DNA of 64,000 nt from Dugong dugon (taxonomy: Eukaryota > Chordata > Mammalia > Sirenia > Dugongidae), in assembly GCA_030035585.1 (NCBI GenBank), contig CM057468.1:53688145-53752144 (forward strand), in the 5' to 3' direction. The notes below the pieces were generated by a model. It did not search any database. It was not told the origin of the DNA and was given only the letters and a program-made list of their open reading frames with translations. Made by a program: the position numbers and the translations under genes. Shown piece after piece: positions 1 through 11,255 of the stretch. Position 1 is the stretch's first letter; each line of letters begins with the position of its first letter.

Positions 1-641
1 ACTACAGTTTACTGTGATGTAGCTCTTCAACTCATCTAATGAGTTGTGTGGTTTCTTTTTTTAACAACTGTATTTTTCATTTCCATAAGTAGCCGGCTCT
101 TTTTCAAATTCAGGAGATAATTTTCTATAATCTCAAAAATGAGAACTTTCTCATTTTTTCAATATTATCTTTAATTGCCTTTAAAAAAATTTCTAAAATC
201 TGAAGTTTTATATGGGTCTATATCTGTAGTTTTTCTTTCTGCTGACTCTTACTCATGATGGTATGTGTATTTATTTGTGTTTTATTGTGAACTCATGTTC
301 AACTGAACTTAATCACTTAGAACACCTAGGATATTGGATTGAGATCACTTTTTTCCAGAGAATATTTGGGTTTGCTTCTACCAAGTGCTAAGAAGAACTA
401 CCTGCAACCATTTTAATTTCCTGACCTCCGGACTCCCTAACAATAGGGTTACTATAAAATTGAACCATAGATACCTGTGAGAACAGGCCTGTGTTTACAA
501 ATTCCCAGAAGATTTTTTTCCCCTTTTTTCTCCCTGACTGTGAGAGCCTTAGCATGAACCAACAGGTAATCTCAGAGGCTCCCTTCACAGCCTGCAGATT
601 TTTCCGAGCCCACCTTTTAACTGAGCACGTAACCTTGTAAG
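1..641. other. DNAH11 intron, no feature recognised
   Basis: AT-rich intronic DNA. Short reading frames here have no recognisable product. An exon continuing DNAH11 was looked for on the minus strand and not seen. Confidence 0.5.
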
Positions 642-848
642 AAAGGAAAAAAAACACTGTCGTCAAGTCAATTCCAACTCATAGCAACCCGATAGGACAG
701 GGTAGAACTGCCTCACAGGGTTTCCAGGAATGCAATCTTTACAGAAGCAGACTGCCATATCCTTCTCCCACAGAGCAGCTGGTGGGTTCAAATCACCAAC
801 CTTTCAGTTAGCAGCTGAGTGCTTAACCACTGCGCCACCAGGGCTCCT
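642..848 (-). repeat. AfroSINE (minus), TSD taaccttgtaag
   Basis: tRNA-derived SINE, read on the minus strand from AGGAGCCCTGGTGGCGCAGTG (tRNA-like A-box head) to the RTE-like tail near 660-690. The 12-base direct repeat taaccttgtaag occurs at 630-641 and 849-860. Confidence 0.9.
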
Positions 849-860
849 TAACCTTGTAAG

Positions 861-2324
861 ACCATCTCCCATTTCCCCCTAGAAGAGTTAATCACAAAGT
901 TTAGACTTCCGGTATTTTCATTTGCCTGTAGAACAGCACAGGATTCTGTTTTCTTTTGCTTTCCTGGTTTCAGCTACTCTGTTTTTGTTTTTTGCCTTTA
1001 GAGATTTCCCTTATTTTCTTGAGAGCTCACCAATACATTTAAAATCACATGTTTCTGAATATATAATCAGCATCTACTTTACAAAAGAGGACTTTTCAAA
1101 ATACCTAGTCTACATACTTTCCAGAGTAAACATTCCTTTCATTTAATTTTAATCATTTTTCCTATTAATTATACTAATTCCATTATTTCTAGAAATGTAT
1201 ACTCAGGTATATTTATTCAATTAGTTACTGTATCTTTGGCTACGAAGAGACAACAGCACATAATACAACTTTACCAAGGAATCTCAGTTTGAAAGGGGAG
1301 ATGCACAACCCCATTGCCCTTGTTCCTGGAAGGTCAGTGGTTTCTGTCTTGTGCAGTGAGTTGGCTTGAGTACTAGGACCTACTATGCCAGCCCAGAACA
1401 AGCAAGCACATGATTTTGGTTGAGTCTAACAAGATAAACCTTAGATATGCCTGCTGAACAAGCACACCAAAAAAATCAGCTCAAGAAAAAGTTAACTTAG
1501 CCCTGCTATATTTCAAAGGCCTCTCAGCACATTCCGTAGATATAAGGATAAGCATCTCTGATTGTTAAATGGGTGACTATGCTGTTATAGCATACCATGA
1601 AAATGGGAACTCAATAAATGATAACTATAGCAAATGTTGACAATAAACACCATGCTGGTTAGTCAAGTAAAAACACCTGCCCATCCACAATCTGTTCAGA
1701 CCACCTTCAATTTAAATGTAACATTGAAAAAAATAGTAATTCTATTAGCATATTCTAACCTATTCCTTTTATGAATATATTAAGAAGTTATACCAACCAA
1801 TCCTTTAGCCAAGTTAAAGAGAGGCCTTATGCTACAGAATGGTGTTCCAAACTGTAGAAAGCAAGATAAGGATGTATATCAGCTAGATGTGTGATGCCAG
1901 TCTAAAGAGTAAAGGCTATTTCCAATATAAAGTAAAAGCAGGAAGAAGTCCATGGCAGACTAGATGAAGAAATCAGACAGATTCCCCACTCCCGAATCTA
2001 ACCTTCACAGTCATTTTCTCATTTTGGCTGCTAGGCTAAGAATTCCTAGAAAAATAAAGATACTATTTTTTCTAATAAAAGTTTAAAACATCTTTTCAAG
2101 TCTAATGTGGATTACATTTTACCATTTTGGATTAATTGCCCACTGTGTTCATTCTTATATAATAAAGCAATTCATCACAGAGTAGGACTGAGTGACTCAG
2201 TAATATTTGTGTCCACGGTTAATGATAAGTTACAGGCTTTCCTTACTATCGTTAAAGATTACTACCAAAGTATCACATGGAAAGCAGTATAATAATTAAA
2301 GTTCTTGATTTAATTTAAAAAAAA
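861..2324. other. Intron, nothing recognised
   Basis: AT-rich unique-looking intron. No splice-bounded coding sequence or clear repeat family seen. Confidence 0.4.
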
Positions 2325-2520
2325 AATTCAGACAGTCTGAATTTGATCCCTGGTTCTGTTACTTACAAATGGTGCAATTTCCAACAAGTTATTTAATTAT
2401 ACAAACACTTACTTGGAATAAGGAGAATAACAGTAGCTACAACGTAAGTAAATATGCTAAATAAAATTCTTGACATATAGCAAGCGCTTAAAAAATAGTA
2501 GTAGTAGTTGTTGTTATGTT
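2325..2520 (+). repeat. MIR SINE
   Basis: Degraded MIR: a remnant of the head (tctgaatttgatccctggttc), then the core with a spaced cttactt... and the LINE-like end near agcgcttaaaaaa followed by a tagtag/ttgttg tract. Confidence 0.55.
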
Positions 2521-2709
2521 CACTAGTATGAAAACTGTGATGATTATGGTGGTTTTGGAAGACACGGTTTAACCTGCAATATAATTTACTTGGGGAAAAT
2601 TGTGTATAACTGGGTTTAAAGAGTTAATTCTCAATTCCTATAACTAATGGCAAAACTAAGGTAAAATATAGCAATCTAAACTTATTTTCTAAAATATCTA
2701 TGATAACAC

Positions 2710-2726
2710 AAGATATTCAAGATCTT
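2710..2726 (+). repeat. L1 target-site duplication, left copy
   Basis: aagatattcaagatctt, identical to 11146-11162. Together they bound the L1 and show insertion by target-primed reverse transcription. Confidence 0.93.
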
Positions 2727-4594
2727 GAGAGTTCTGGCAAAATGGCGCTCTAGATAGAAGCACCGCACCGTCCCTCCAAAGCAAAGATCCGAAAAACTAA
2801 GCCAAACAGAGAATACCACAATCCTGAAACCCTAAAACATCAAATGAAGAGATAAAGAACTCAGCCAAGCACCAAATGGAGTGAGAAAACTGACAGAGAA
2901 CAGAGGCTAGGAGAGATTCATGCAGAAGTCCCCTACCAGCTAACGCAGCGCGGATCCACCATCTTGGACTCCTATCAGAGACCAGCAAATGGGGGTACGA
3001 GAAAGCAGCCTCACGGAGTGTCCAGCGGGAGACAAAAGAACCGGTAATTTGCAGTGTGCGTTTTCCCACCCCCCACCCCTCTTCGCTCGCCCCAGCTCGG
3101 CCTCCTCTGCTTCCCGTGGCCACGGTCCCTTGACCGGGAAGCGCTGGCTGCTTGGATTCCACATACCCAAGCAGGCGGCTCTCTGGGTGCCATTTGTTGG
3201 CTGCTAGTGTTGCTTTTTTTTTTCTGCTTCTTTTGATTTCTCATTTGCCTCTCGCCACCTCCCCCTCATTTCACTCGAGTGCCTGGCTCCCTGCACCACC
3301 TTTGCTTCTTCCTGAGGGGCTGCACAGCGCCAGCAATTTGTGATATATGCTTTTCCACTCTCTACCCTTCTTCACCCACACTCGGCCTCCTCTGCTTCCC
3401 GCGGACACAGTCTCTTGTCCAGAAACACCAGCCCGCACTGGCTGGCTCGCTGAGTGCCATTTGTTGGCTGCTGGTGTTGCTTTTTTTTTTTTTTTTTTCC
3501 TGCTTCTTCTGATATCTTGCCTGCCTCTCACCGCCTCCCCCTCCTTTCACTCGAGTCCCTGGCTCCATGCGCCATCTTTGCTTCTTCCTGAGGGGCTGTG
3601 GAGCTCCATTTGAGTGTGGAGCTGCTCCCCAGTCTGGGCTACCGTGCTGGTGGGATCCTGGGGCTTTTGTTCATTTGTTTGTTTTGAATTGTTTGTCTGT
3701 TTCCTTTTCCTTTTCTTGAGTTGGGAGCCCTTTCTGGCCAGGCAGAGCTGCGTGGCAAGGAACTCCCCTTCAGCTTCCACAGACGTCCAGAGGGAACCCT
3801 GGCAGCATTTCTTTTTTTGTTGGATTTTTTTTTTTTCCTGCTTTTTTGGGGGGGCCTTTCTTGTTGTTGTTTTTTTTTTTAATATCTTTTGTTTTCTTTT
3901 CCCTCTTTTTCCCTTTTTGTCTTTCTTCATTGCTCAGTCTCTCATCTCTCTATATCTTCCTTCTCTTTCTGATCCCTGAATACCAGGCATTATATACCTC
4001 TACGCCTTCTAGCCAGGCTGTACTGCAACACCTGAGAGCGACTTTCTCAGACCTCACAGCTGCATCGGTGCGATCCCTGGGAACTCTGCGGTTCTTTAAC
4101 CTTTCTGATTTTTATTTATTCATGCTTTTCTTCCTCTTCCCCTTTCTGTTTTTCTCCATTTCATAGTCTCTCATCTCTCCGTTCCAACGGCAAACTCCCC
4201 AGCATTCTTTTTTGTTTGTTTGTATGTTTTTGGCTCCTGTTCCTCTCTCCTCTCTCCCATATTCATCTTAGCTCCACACATAACCATCTCCCCGCTGCAT
4301 CCTGCCTACCTGCACCGTGCGCTTGACATCACACCACCAAGCAGCACAGGCACGGCCTACTGGAACCTGCCCTGCACTGATTACTGACCCGCCCTGATGG
4401 CTGTAGTAAGTGCCACTAACAACCTGTCCCAGTAACTCCTCTTCAGCTAGACCTGCCCTGCTGTACCATAGCTGAGTGACTGACCCTGCCAGTTGGAGAA
4501 GGAGGTGAAAAGTATTGAGCGCACAGACAAGCAAACAACAAAGAACACACAGTCCGCCTGCTCAGACATAGTCAAATTTTTTTTAAAAAAAGGG
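2727..4594 (+). promoter_or_regulatory. L1 5'UTR with tandem units
   Basis: GC-richer and C/T-rich region before ORF1, where the L1 internal promoter of the family lies. About 270-285 base units are repeated: the landmark cggcctcctctgcttcccg is at 3098 and 3383, gccatttgttggctgct at 3189 and 3456, and tttgcttcttcctgaggggc at 3301 and 3577. Promoter function is inferred from position only. Confidence 0.7.
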
Positions 4595-5653
4595 ATGAAA
4601 CAAACAAATCTACAATCAATAAATGAGAAAAATAACTACTGAATGCCCCCAAAATAGCAGACAATATCAAAACATTTATGAAAACTGGACAGGATGGTTC
4701 CAGTAGGCGTCCAAAATAAAATACCAGATGACTCTCCTGTGGAAGAAAATGCACTAGAACTACCTGATAGGGAATTCAAATCTCTAACACTCAGAATTCT
4801 CTGAGAGCTGAGGCAATAAGCTGACAAACATGAGGAAAAAATAGACTAATTCATGGAAAATACAGACAAAAACTTGGAAGAATTCAGGAAGATGGTGCAG
4901 GAACAAAATGGCAAAATAAGTTCACAACTAGAAATTATACAAAAACAACAATTAGAAATCCAAAAGATAAAAAACAAGATTTCAGAAATGCATGATGTCA
5001 TAGAAGGGCTGAGAAGCAGATTTGAAATGGTGGAAGACAGGATCAGTGGAATTGAAGACAAACACTTGGATACAACTCTGTTTGAGGAAAAGTCAGGAAA
5101 AAGAACAAAGAAAAATGAAGAGACCCTGAGAGTTCTGTGGGACACAATTAAAAGCAAAAATTTACGAGTGATTGGCATTCCAGAACAGGGGGAGAAAACA
5201 GAAAACACAGAGCAGATCACTGAGGAACTGCTGACAGAAAACTTCCCCAATATCATGAAAGATGAAAAGCTGGCCATCCAAGAAGCTCAACGAACCCCAT
5301 CTAGAAGAGACCCCAAAAGAAAATCACCAAGGCATATCATATTCACACTCGCCAAAACCAAAGACAAACAAACAATCCTGAGAGCAGCTTGTGAAAAACA
5401 AGAAGTCACATACAGAGGAGGAAAAATAAGACTAAGCTCAGATTATTCGTCAGAAACCATGCAGGCAAAAAGACAATGGGATGACATATATAAAATCTTG
5501 AAAGAAAAAAATTGCCAGCCAAGAATAATATATCCTGCAAAACTCTCGTTCAAATTTGATGGTGACATTAGGTCATTTCCAGATAAACAGAAATTAAGGG
5601 AATATGTAAAAGTCAAACCAAACTTACAAGAATTATTAAAGGGAGTTCTTTGA
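4595..5653 (+). pseudogene. L1 ORF1 remnant (266-codon open 3' part from 4853)
   Basis: The intact stretch starts at ATG 4853, right after an in-frame stop at 4847-4849. Degraded upstream sequence from about 4595 carries further stops and looks like the original N-terminus. The open part shows a charged coiled coil (about residues 1-75), then the RRM-like domain (LRVIGIPEQ...NFPNI), and the C-terminal domain (PRHIIF...ILRAACEK...FKFDGDIRSF...LQELLKGVL). ORF1p is the RNA-binding chaperone of L1 particles. The 266 open codons are fewer than a usual ORF1. Confidence 0.88.
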
Positions 5654-5856
5654 TCTGAGGACAAACAGCTTCAGCTCACAGGCAGAACCTAGGACGCAGG
5701 ATCGTACGAGCCAGATGCCAATATAAGAAATGAACTCTCGAGGACTATCCAAAACCAAAAGAAATACAACAGGGAATCAGAGCAGTTAATCAATAAATGA
5801 CAATAACATCAAAACAATAAAAGAGGGAATAAACGGCATAGGTACAGAACCTTCTA

Positions 5857-6258
5857 ATGGAGAGGAAGGCAAGGCGATACCAAGTAATGGTAGACTGCTT
5901 CAAACTTAGAAAGATAAGGGTAAAATTCCTGGTAACCACAAAGAAAGTTAACAAACCAACTCATAAAAATAAAGAGGAAAAACATAAAGTCTCGGCAAAA
6001 ACAAAACCTACAAACACAAAAGAAATGAAAAACAAATCCACAAACAAAAGTAACTCAGCACAAGAAAGTAAGAAGAACAAAGAAAACTTCAGCACCACAA
6101 AAAATAAAGCACTACAAAATGAGAGCAACAAACTCACATCTATCAATACTTATACTGAAAGTAAATGGACTCAATGCACCCATAAAGAGACGGAGAGTGA
6201 CAGAATGGATAAGAAAAGAGGATCCATCGATATACTGTCTACAAGAGACACACCTTAG
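5857..6258 (+). other. Lys/Thr-rich ORF between L1 ORF1 and ORF2
   Basis: 133 codons in another frame, overlapping the first 140 bases of ORF2. Rich in K, T, S and N with no domain I know. The A-rich base composition makes an accidental ORF likely. The ORF1-ORF2 gap of about 460 bases is longer than in primate L1. Confidence 0.35.
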
Positions 6259-7098
6259 AAACCAAGATGTGAATTTATTAAAAGTCAAAGGTTGGAAAAA
6301 AATATATCAGGCTAACAACTACCAAAAAAGATCAGGAGTGGCAATTCTAATCTCAGATGAAATAGACTTTAAAACAAAATCTACCATAAAAGACAAAGAA
6401 GGACACTATATCATGATTAAGAGGACTATCCATCATGAAGATATAACCATAATAAACATCTACACACCCAATGACAGGGGTCCAAAATACATCAAACAAA
6501 CTCTAACAACATTGAAAACAGAAATTCACAGTTCCACAATAATAGTAGGAGACTTCAACACACCATTCTCAGTAAAGGACACAACAACTAAGAAGAAACT
6601 CACCAAAGATATAGAAGACCTAAAGGGCACAATCAGTCAACTTGACCTCATAGACATATGTAGAACACTCCATCCAACCACTGCAAAGTACATATTCTTT
6701 TCCAATGCACATGGAACGTTCTCCAGAACAGACCACATCTTAGGCCACAGAGCAATCCTCAACAAGATCCAAAATGTTGAGATAATTCAAAGTATCTTCT
6801 CTGACCACAATGCCATCAAGGTAGAAATTCACAATAGAAAGAGCAAGGAAAAAAAATCAACTACATGGAAACTGAATAATACCCTGCTTACACATCACTG
6901 GGTAGTAGAAGAAATCAGAGATGGAATCAAAAAATTCCTAGAATCAAATGAGAATGAAAACACATCATACCAAAACCTTTGGGACACAGCAAAGGCAGTC
7001 CTCAGAGGACAATTTATAGCAATAGATGCACATATCAAAAAAAGAAGAAAGGGACAAAATCAAAACATTCACCACAGAACTCAAACAAATAGAAAGAG

Positions 7099-7132
<34 letters not shown>

Positions 7133-9957
7133 GCCCACAACCACTGGAAGAAAGGAAATAGTAAAGATCAGAGCAGAAATAAATGAAATAGAGAACAGAA
7201 AAACAATAGAAAGAATCAACAAAACCAAAAGTTGGTTCTTTGAAAGAATCAACAAAATTGACAAACCACTGGTCAGACTGACAAAAGAAAAACAGGAGAG
7301 GACACAAATAACCCAAATGAGAAATAAATTGGGAGACATTACAACAGACCCAACTGAAATAAAAAGCATTATAACAGAATATTATGAAAAACTATACTCC
7401 AACAAATTTGAAAACCTAGAGGAAATGGATAAATTTCTAGAAACACACTACCTACCCTAACTACAACAAAGTGATTTGGAAAATCTGAACAGACCCATAA
7501 CAAGAGAAAAGATTGAACAGGTAAAAAAAAACTCCTAACCAAAAAGAGCCCTGGCCCAGATGACTTCACTGGAGAATTCTACAAAACATTTATAGAAGAG
7601 CTTGTGCCAGTTCTACTCAAGCTATTTCAGAGCATAGAAGAGGAAGCAACACTTCCAAATTCATTCTATGAAGCCAGCATAGCGCTGATACCAAAACCAG
7701 GCAAAGACATCACAAAAAAAGAAAATTACAGACCAATATCTCTCATGAATATAGATGCAAAAATTCTGAACAAAATTCTAGCCAATAGAATTCAGCATCA
7801 TATCAAAAAAATAATACACCACGACCAAGTAGGATTTATACCGGGTATGCAAGGATGGTTCAACATTAGAAAATCAATCAATGTAATCCACCACATAAAT
7901 AAAAGGAAAGAAAAGAATCACATGATCATCTCAGTTGATGCAGAAAAGGCATTTGGCAAAGTCTAACAGCCATTCCTGATAAAAGCTCTCAATAAAATAG
8001 GTATAGAAGGGAAATTTCTCAACATAATAAAGGGCATCTCTGCAAAACCAACGGCCAACATCATTCTTAATGGAGAGAGGCTGAAAACATTCCCCTTGAA
8101 AACAGGAACAAGGACACCCTTTATCACCACTCCTATTTAACATTGTGCTGGAAGTTCTAGCTAGAGCAATAAGGGAAGAAAAAGAAAGAAAGGGCATCCA
8201 AATTGGTAATGAAGAAGTTAAACTCTCCCTGTTTGCAGATGATATGATACTATCCATAGAAAACCCTAAAGACTCCACAAGAAATCTACTGGAACTAATA
8301 GAAAGATTCAGCAGAGTAGCAGGATACAAGATAAACATTCAAAAATCAGTTGGATTCCTATACACCAATAAGGAGAATGATGAAAAGGAAATCAGGAAAA
8401 CAATACCATTTTCAATAGCCCCTAAAAAGATAAAGTACTTAGGAAAAATTCTGACCAGGGATGTAAAAGACTTATACAAAGAAAACTACAAAACACTAGT
8501 GCATGAAACCCAAAGGGATCTACATAAATGGAAAAACATACCATGCTCATGGATAGGCAGACTCAACATTGTGAAAATGACAATTTACCCAAAGCAATTT
8601 ACAAATACAATGCAATCCTGATCCAAATACCAACAACATTCTTCAAAGAGATGGAAAAACTAATTATTAACTTTATATGGAAAGGGAAGAAGCCCCGAAT
8701 AAGTAAAGCACTACTGAAGAAGAAGAAGAAAGTTGGGGGACTCACACTACCTGACTTCAGAAGCTACTACACAGCTACAGTAGTCAAACAGCCTGGTACT
8801 GGTACAACGACAGATACATTGACCAATGGAACAGAATTGAGAACCCAGATGTAAATCCTTCCACCTCCGGTCACCTGATCTTCGACAAGGGCCCAAAGTC
8901 CATCAAATGGGGAAAAGACAGTCTTTTTAACAAATGATGCTGGCAAAACTGGATATCCATCTGCAAAAAAAGGAAACAGGACCCATACCTCACGCCGTAT
9001 ACAAAAACTACTTCAAAATGGATCAAAGACCTGAATATAAAGCCTAAAACTATAAGGTTCATAGAAGAAAAAAATAGGACCAACACTTCAGGCCTTAATA
9101 CATGGCATTAACAGGATACAAACCATAATCATCAATGCTCAAACCCCAATAGATAAACTAGATAACTGGGATTTTCTAAAAATCAAACACCTATGCTCTT
9201 CAAAAGACTTCACCAAAAGAGTATAAAGAGAACCTACAGACTGGGAAAAAATTTTTGGACAGTACAAGTCAGATAAAGGTCTAATCTCCATAATCTACAA
9301 GAAAGTCCAACACCCCTACAAAAAAAGACAAATAATCCTATTAAAAAATGGGCAAAGGAAATGAACAGACACTTCACCTAAGAAGACATTCAAATGGCCA
9401 ACAGGCACATGAGGAAATGCTCGTGATCACTAGCCATGAGAGAAATGCAAATTAAAACCACAATGAGATACCATCTCACCCCGGCATTACGGGCACGAAT
9501 CAAAAACACTGGAAATAACAAATGTTAGAGGGGCTGCGGGGAGATCGGAACTCTTATGCACTGCTGGTGGGAATGCAAAATGATACAACCATTTTGGAAA
9601 ACTATATGGCCCTTCCTCAGTAAGCTAGAAATAGACATACCATTCGATCCAGCAATCCCACTCCTAGGAACATATCCTAGAGAAATAAGAGTCATCACTC
9701 GAATAGACATATGCACACCTATGTTCATGGCAGCATTGCTCACAATAGCAAAACAATGGAAACAACGTAGGTGCCCATCAACAGATGAATGGATAAACAA
9801 ACTATGGTACATACACACAATGGAGTACTATGCAACGAGAAAGAACAACAATGAATCTGTGAACCATCTCATAACATGGATGAAACTGGAGGACATTATG
9901 CTGAGTGAACTAAGTCAATCACAAATGGACAAATATTGTATGAGACCTCTATTGTAA
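6119..9957 (+). pseudogene. L1 ORF2 (endonuclease/reverse transcriptase), broken
   Basis: Endonuclease part 6119-about 6900 keeps the family residues: N in KVNGLNAP, E in LQETH, D and N in VGDFN, D in SRTDH, and SDH near the end. An A28 run at 7105-7132 shifts the frame. The reverse transcriptase follows in pieces: 7604-7966 ([19 protein letters not shown]) ending at a stop, where the usual AEKAFD reads AEKAFG, then 8145-8621 with an intact FADD box, and a C-terminal part at 9556-9957. Stops at 7458 and 7964 and several shifts rule out an active protein. Confidence 0.92.
7105..7132 (+). repeat. Poly(A) run of 28 inside L1 ORF2
   Basis: 28 consecutive A in the linker between endonuclease and RT domains. 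It causes the frame change between the two open pieces. Confidence 0.95.
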
Positions 9958-11145
9958 AAACCCATGAAAAAGTTCACACACAAAATGTAACAATCTTTGT
10001 TGGTTACCAGGGATGAGAGGGGTGGGGGGAAAATACTAAATAGGCAATAGATAAGTGGTATCTTGGGTGAAGGGTGAGACAGTACACAATACAGGGGAAA
10101 CTAGCACAACCTGTACAAGGAAAGGTCATGGAAGCCACATAGACACATCCAAACTCCCTGAGGGACTGAATTGCTGGGCAGAGGGGTCTGGGGCCCATGG
10201 TCTCTGGGAACATCTAGCTCAATTGGCATGACACAGCTTGTAAAGACAATGCTCTACATTTTATCTTGGCGAGTAGTATCTGGGGTCTTAAAAGCCTGTG
10301 AGCGGTCATCTAAGGTACTCCACTGGTCTCATCCCTTCGGGAGCAAGGGAGAATGAAGAGAACAGGATACAAGGAAAAGATTAGTCCAAAGGACTAATTG
10401 TCCACAGCTACCAAGGCCTCCACCGGACTGAGTCCAGTACAGCTAGATGGTGCCCGGCTACCACCACTGACTGCTCTGACCAGGATCACAACAGAGGGTT
10501 CTGGACAGAGCTGGAGAACGATGTACAGCATAATTGTATCTCACAAAAAAAAAAAGACCAGATTTACTCGCCTAAAGGAGACTGGAGAAACCCTGAGAGT
10601 ATGGCCCCCAGACACCCTTTTAGCTCAGTGGTGAAGTTACATCCGAGGTTCACCATTCAGCCTGGGAGTGGACAGCCCTGTAAAACCAAATGAGACTAAT
10701 GAGGTACAGGAGGTCAGTGACAAGGGCCAGAAGGCAGAAGGGGACAAGGAAGCTGGTGATAGGGAACACAAGACTGAGTAAGGATATTGTTGATGTGTTG
10801 TGAGATTGTTAACCATTGTCATAGGGCAACATTTGTAGTAACTGTTAAATGAGAAACTATTTTGTTCTGTAAGCCTTCATCTTAAGTGAGAATAACAGCA
10901 CAATTGGAAGAGTGTAGTCAATGTCACTGAACTGTGCATGTAGAAATTTTTGAAACGGTGTATCTTTGGCTATGTGTATTTTCACCAAAAAAAAAAAAAG
11001 GTTGAGAAGTTAGAGGGTTGATATGTTGTGGGGTTGTTAACCAATGTCATAAACAACATGTGTACTACTGTTTCGTGAGAAACTATTTGTTCTGTAAGTC
11101 TTCACCTGAAGTACAATAAAATATAATTAAAAAAAACAAAAACAA
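9958..11145 (+). other. L1 3'UTR with internal duplication
   Basis: About 1.2 kb after ORF2. A segment near 10790-10895 (ttgatgtgttg...gttaacc...gagaaacta...ttctgtaag) recurs at 11018-11120, each near an A-rich stretch (10986-10999 and the final tail). It looks like two successive L1 3' ends in tandem. Confidence 0.7.
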
Positions 11146-11162
11146 AAGATATTCAAGATCTT
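11146..11162 (+). repeat. L1 target-site duplication, right copy
   Basis: Second copy of the 17-base repeat. It occupies positions +7 to +23 of the DNAH11 intron, directly after the GTAATG donor. Confidence 0.93.
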
Positions 11163-11168
11163 CATTAC

Positions 11169-11255
11169 CATGTCAAGCATCGCGTATGGATTTTCTGCAT
11201 TGAAGTCAAGAGGAGCATAGCATCGAAATCTTTCTCTGAATTCAGCCTGCTTTCC
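11169..11255 (-). CDS. DNAH11: DNAH11 exon (18th and last seen; residues 1092-1120)
   Basis: 87 bases = 29 codons. Acceptor GCCCTGATCAG, reading [20 protein letters not shown] to ...NPYAMLDM, donor ATG|GTAATG, which lacks G at +5. The intron after it is disrupted at +7 to +23 by the target duplication of the 8.4 kb L1. I could not find the next coding exon in 1-11168. Confidence 0.92.

Larger units (their letters stand above)
2727..11145 (+). mobile_element. Full-length L1 (LINE-1), about 8.4 kb, inactive
   Basis: Starts GAGAGTTCTGGCAAAATGGCG and ends in an A-rich tail. The perfect 17-base duplication aagatattcaagatctt is at 2710-2726 and 11146-11162. Order: long C/T-rich 5'UTR with repeated units, ORF1 remnant, long inter-ORF gap, ORF2 with endonuclease and reverse transcriptase, long 3'UTR with an internal duplication. 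Several stops and frameshifts break both ORFs, so it cannot move by itself. It is antisense to DNAH11 and its tail begins 24 bases inside the intron after the last exon seen. At 8.4 kb it is longer than a usual 6-7 kb mammalian L1 because of the UTRs. Confidence 0.93.

Noticed and set aside
1-2700. Next DNAH11 exon (after residue 1120)
   Set aside because: Minus-strand translation was read for the expected continuation and no splice-bounded match was seen. The exon is probably beyond the window.
3054-3979. Overlapping reading frames on both strands
   Set aside because: They lie in the C/T-rich L1 5'UTR, and their proteins are low complexity (poly-F/L or poly-K).
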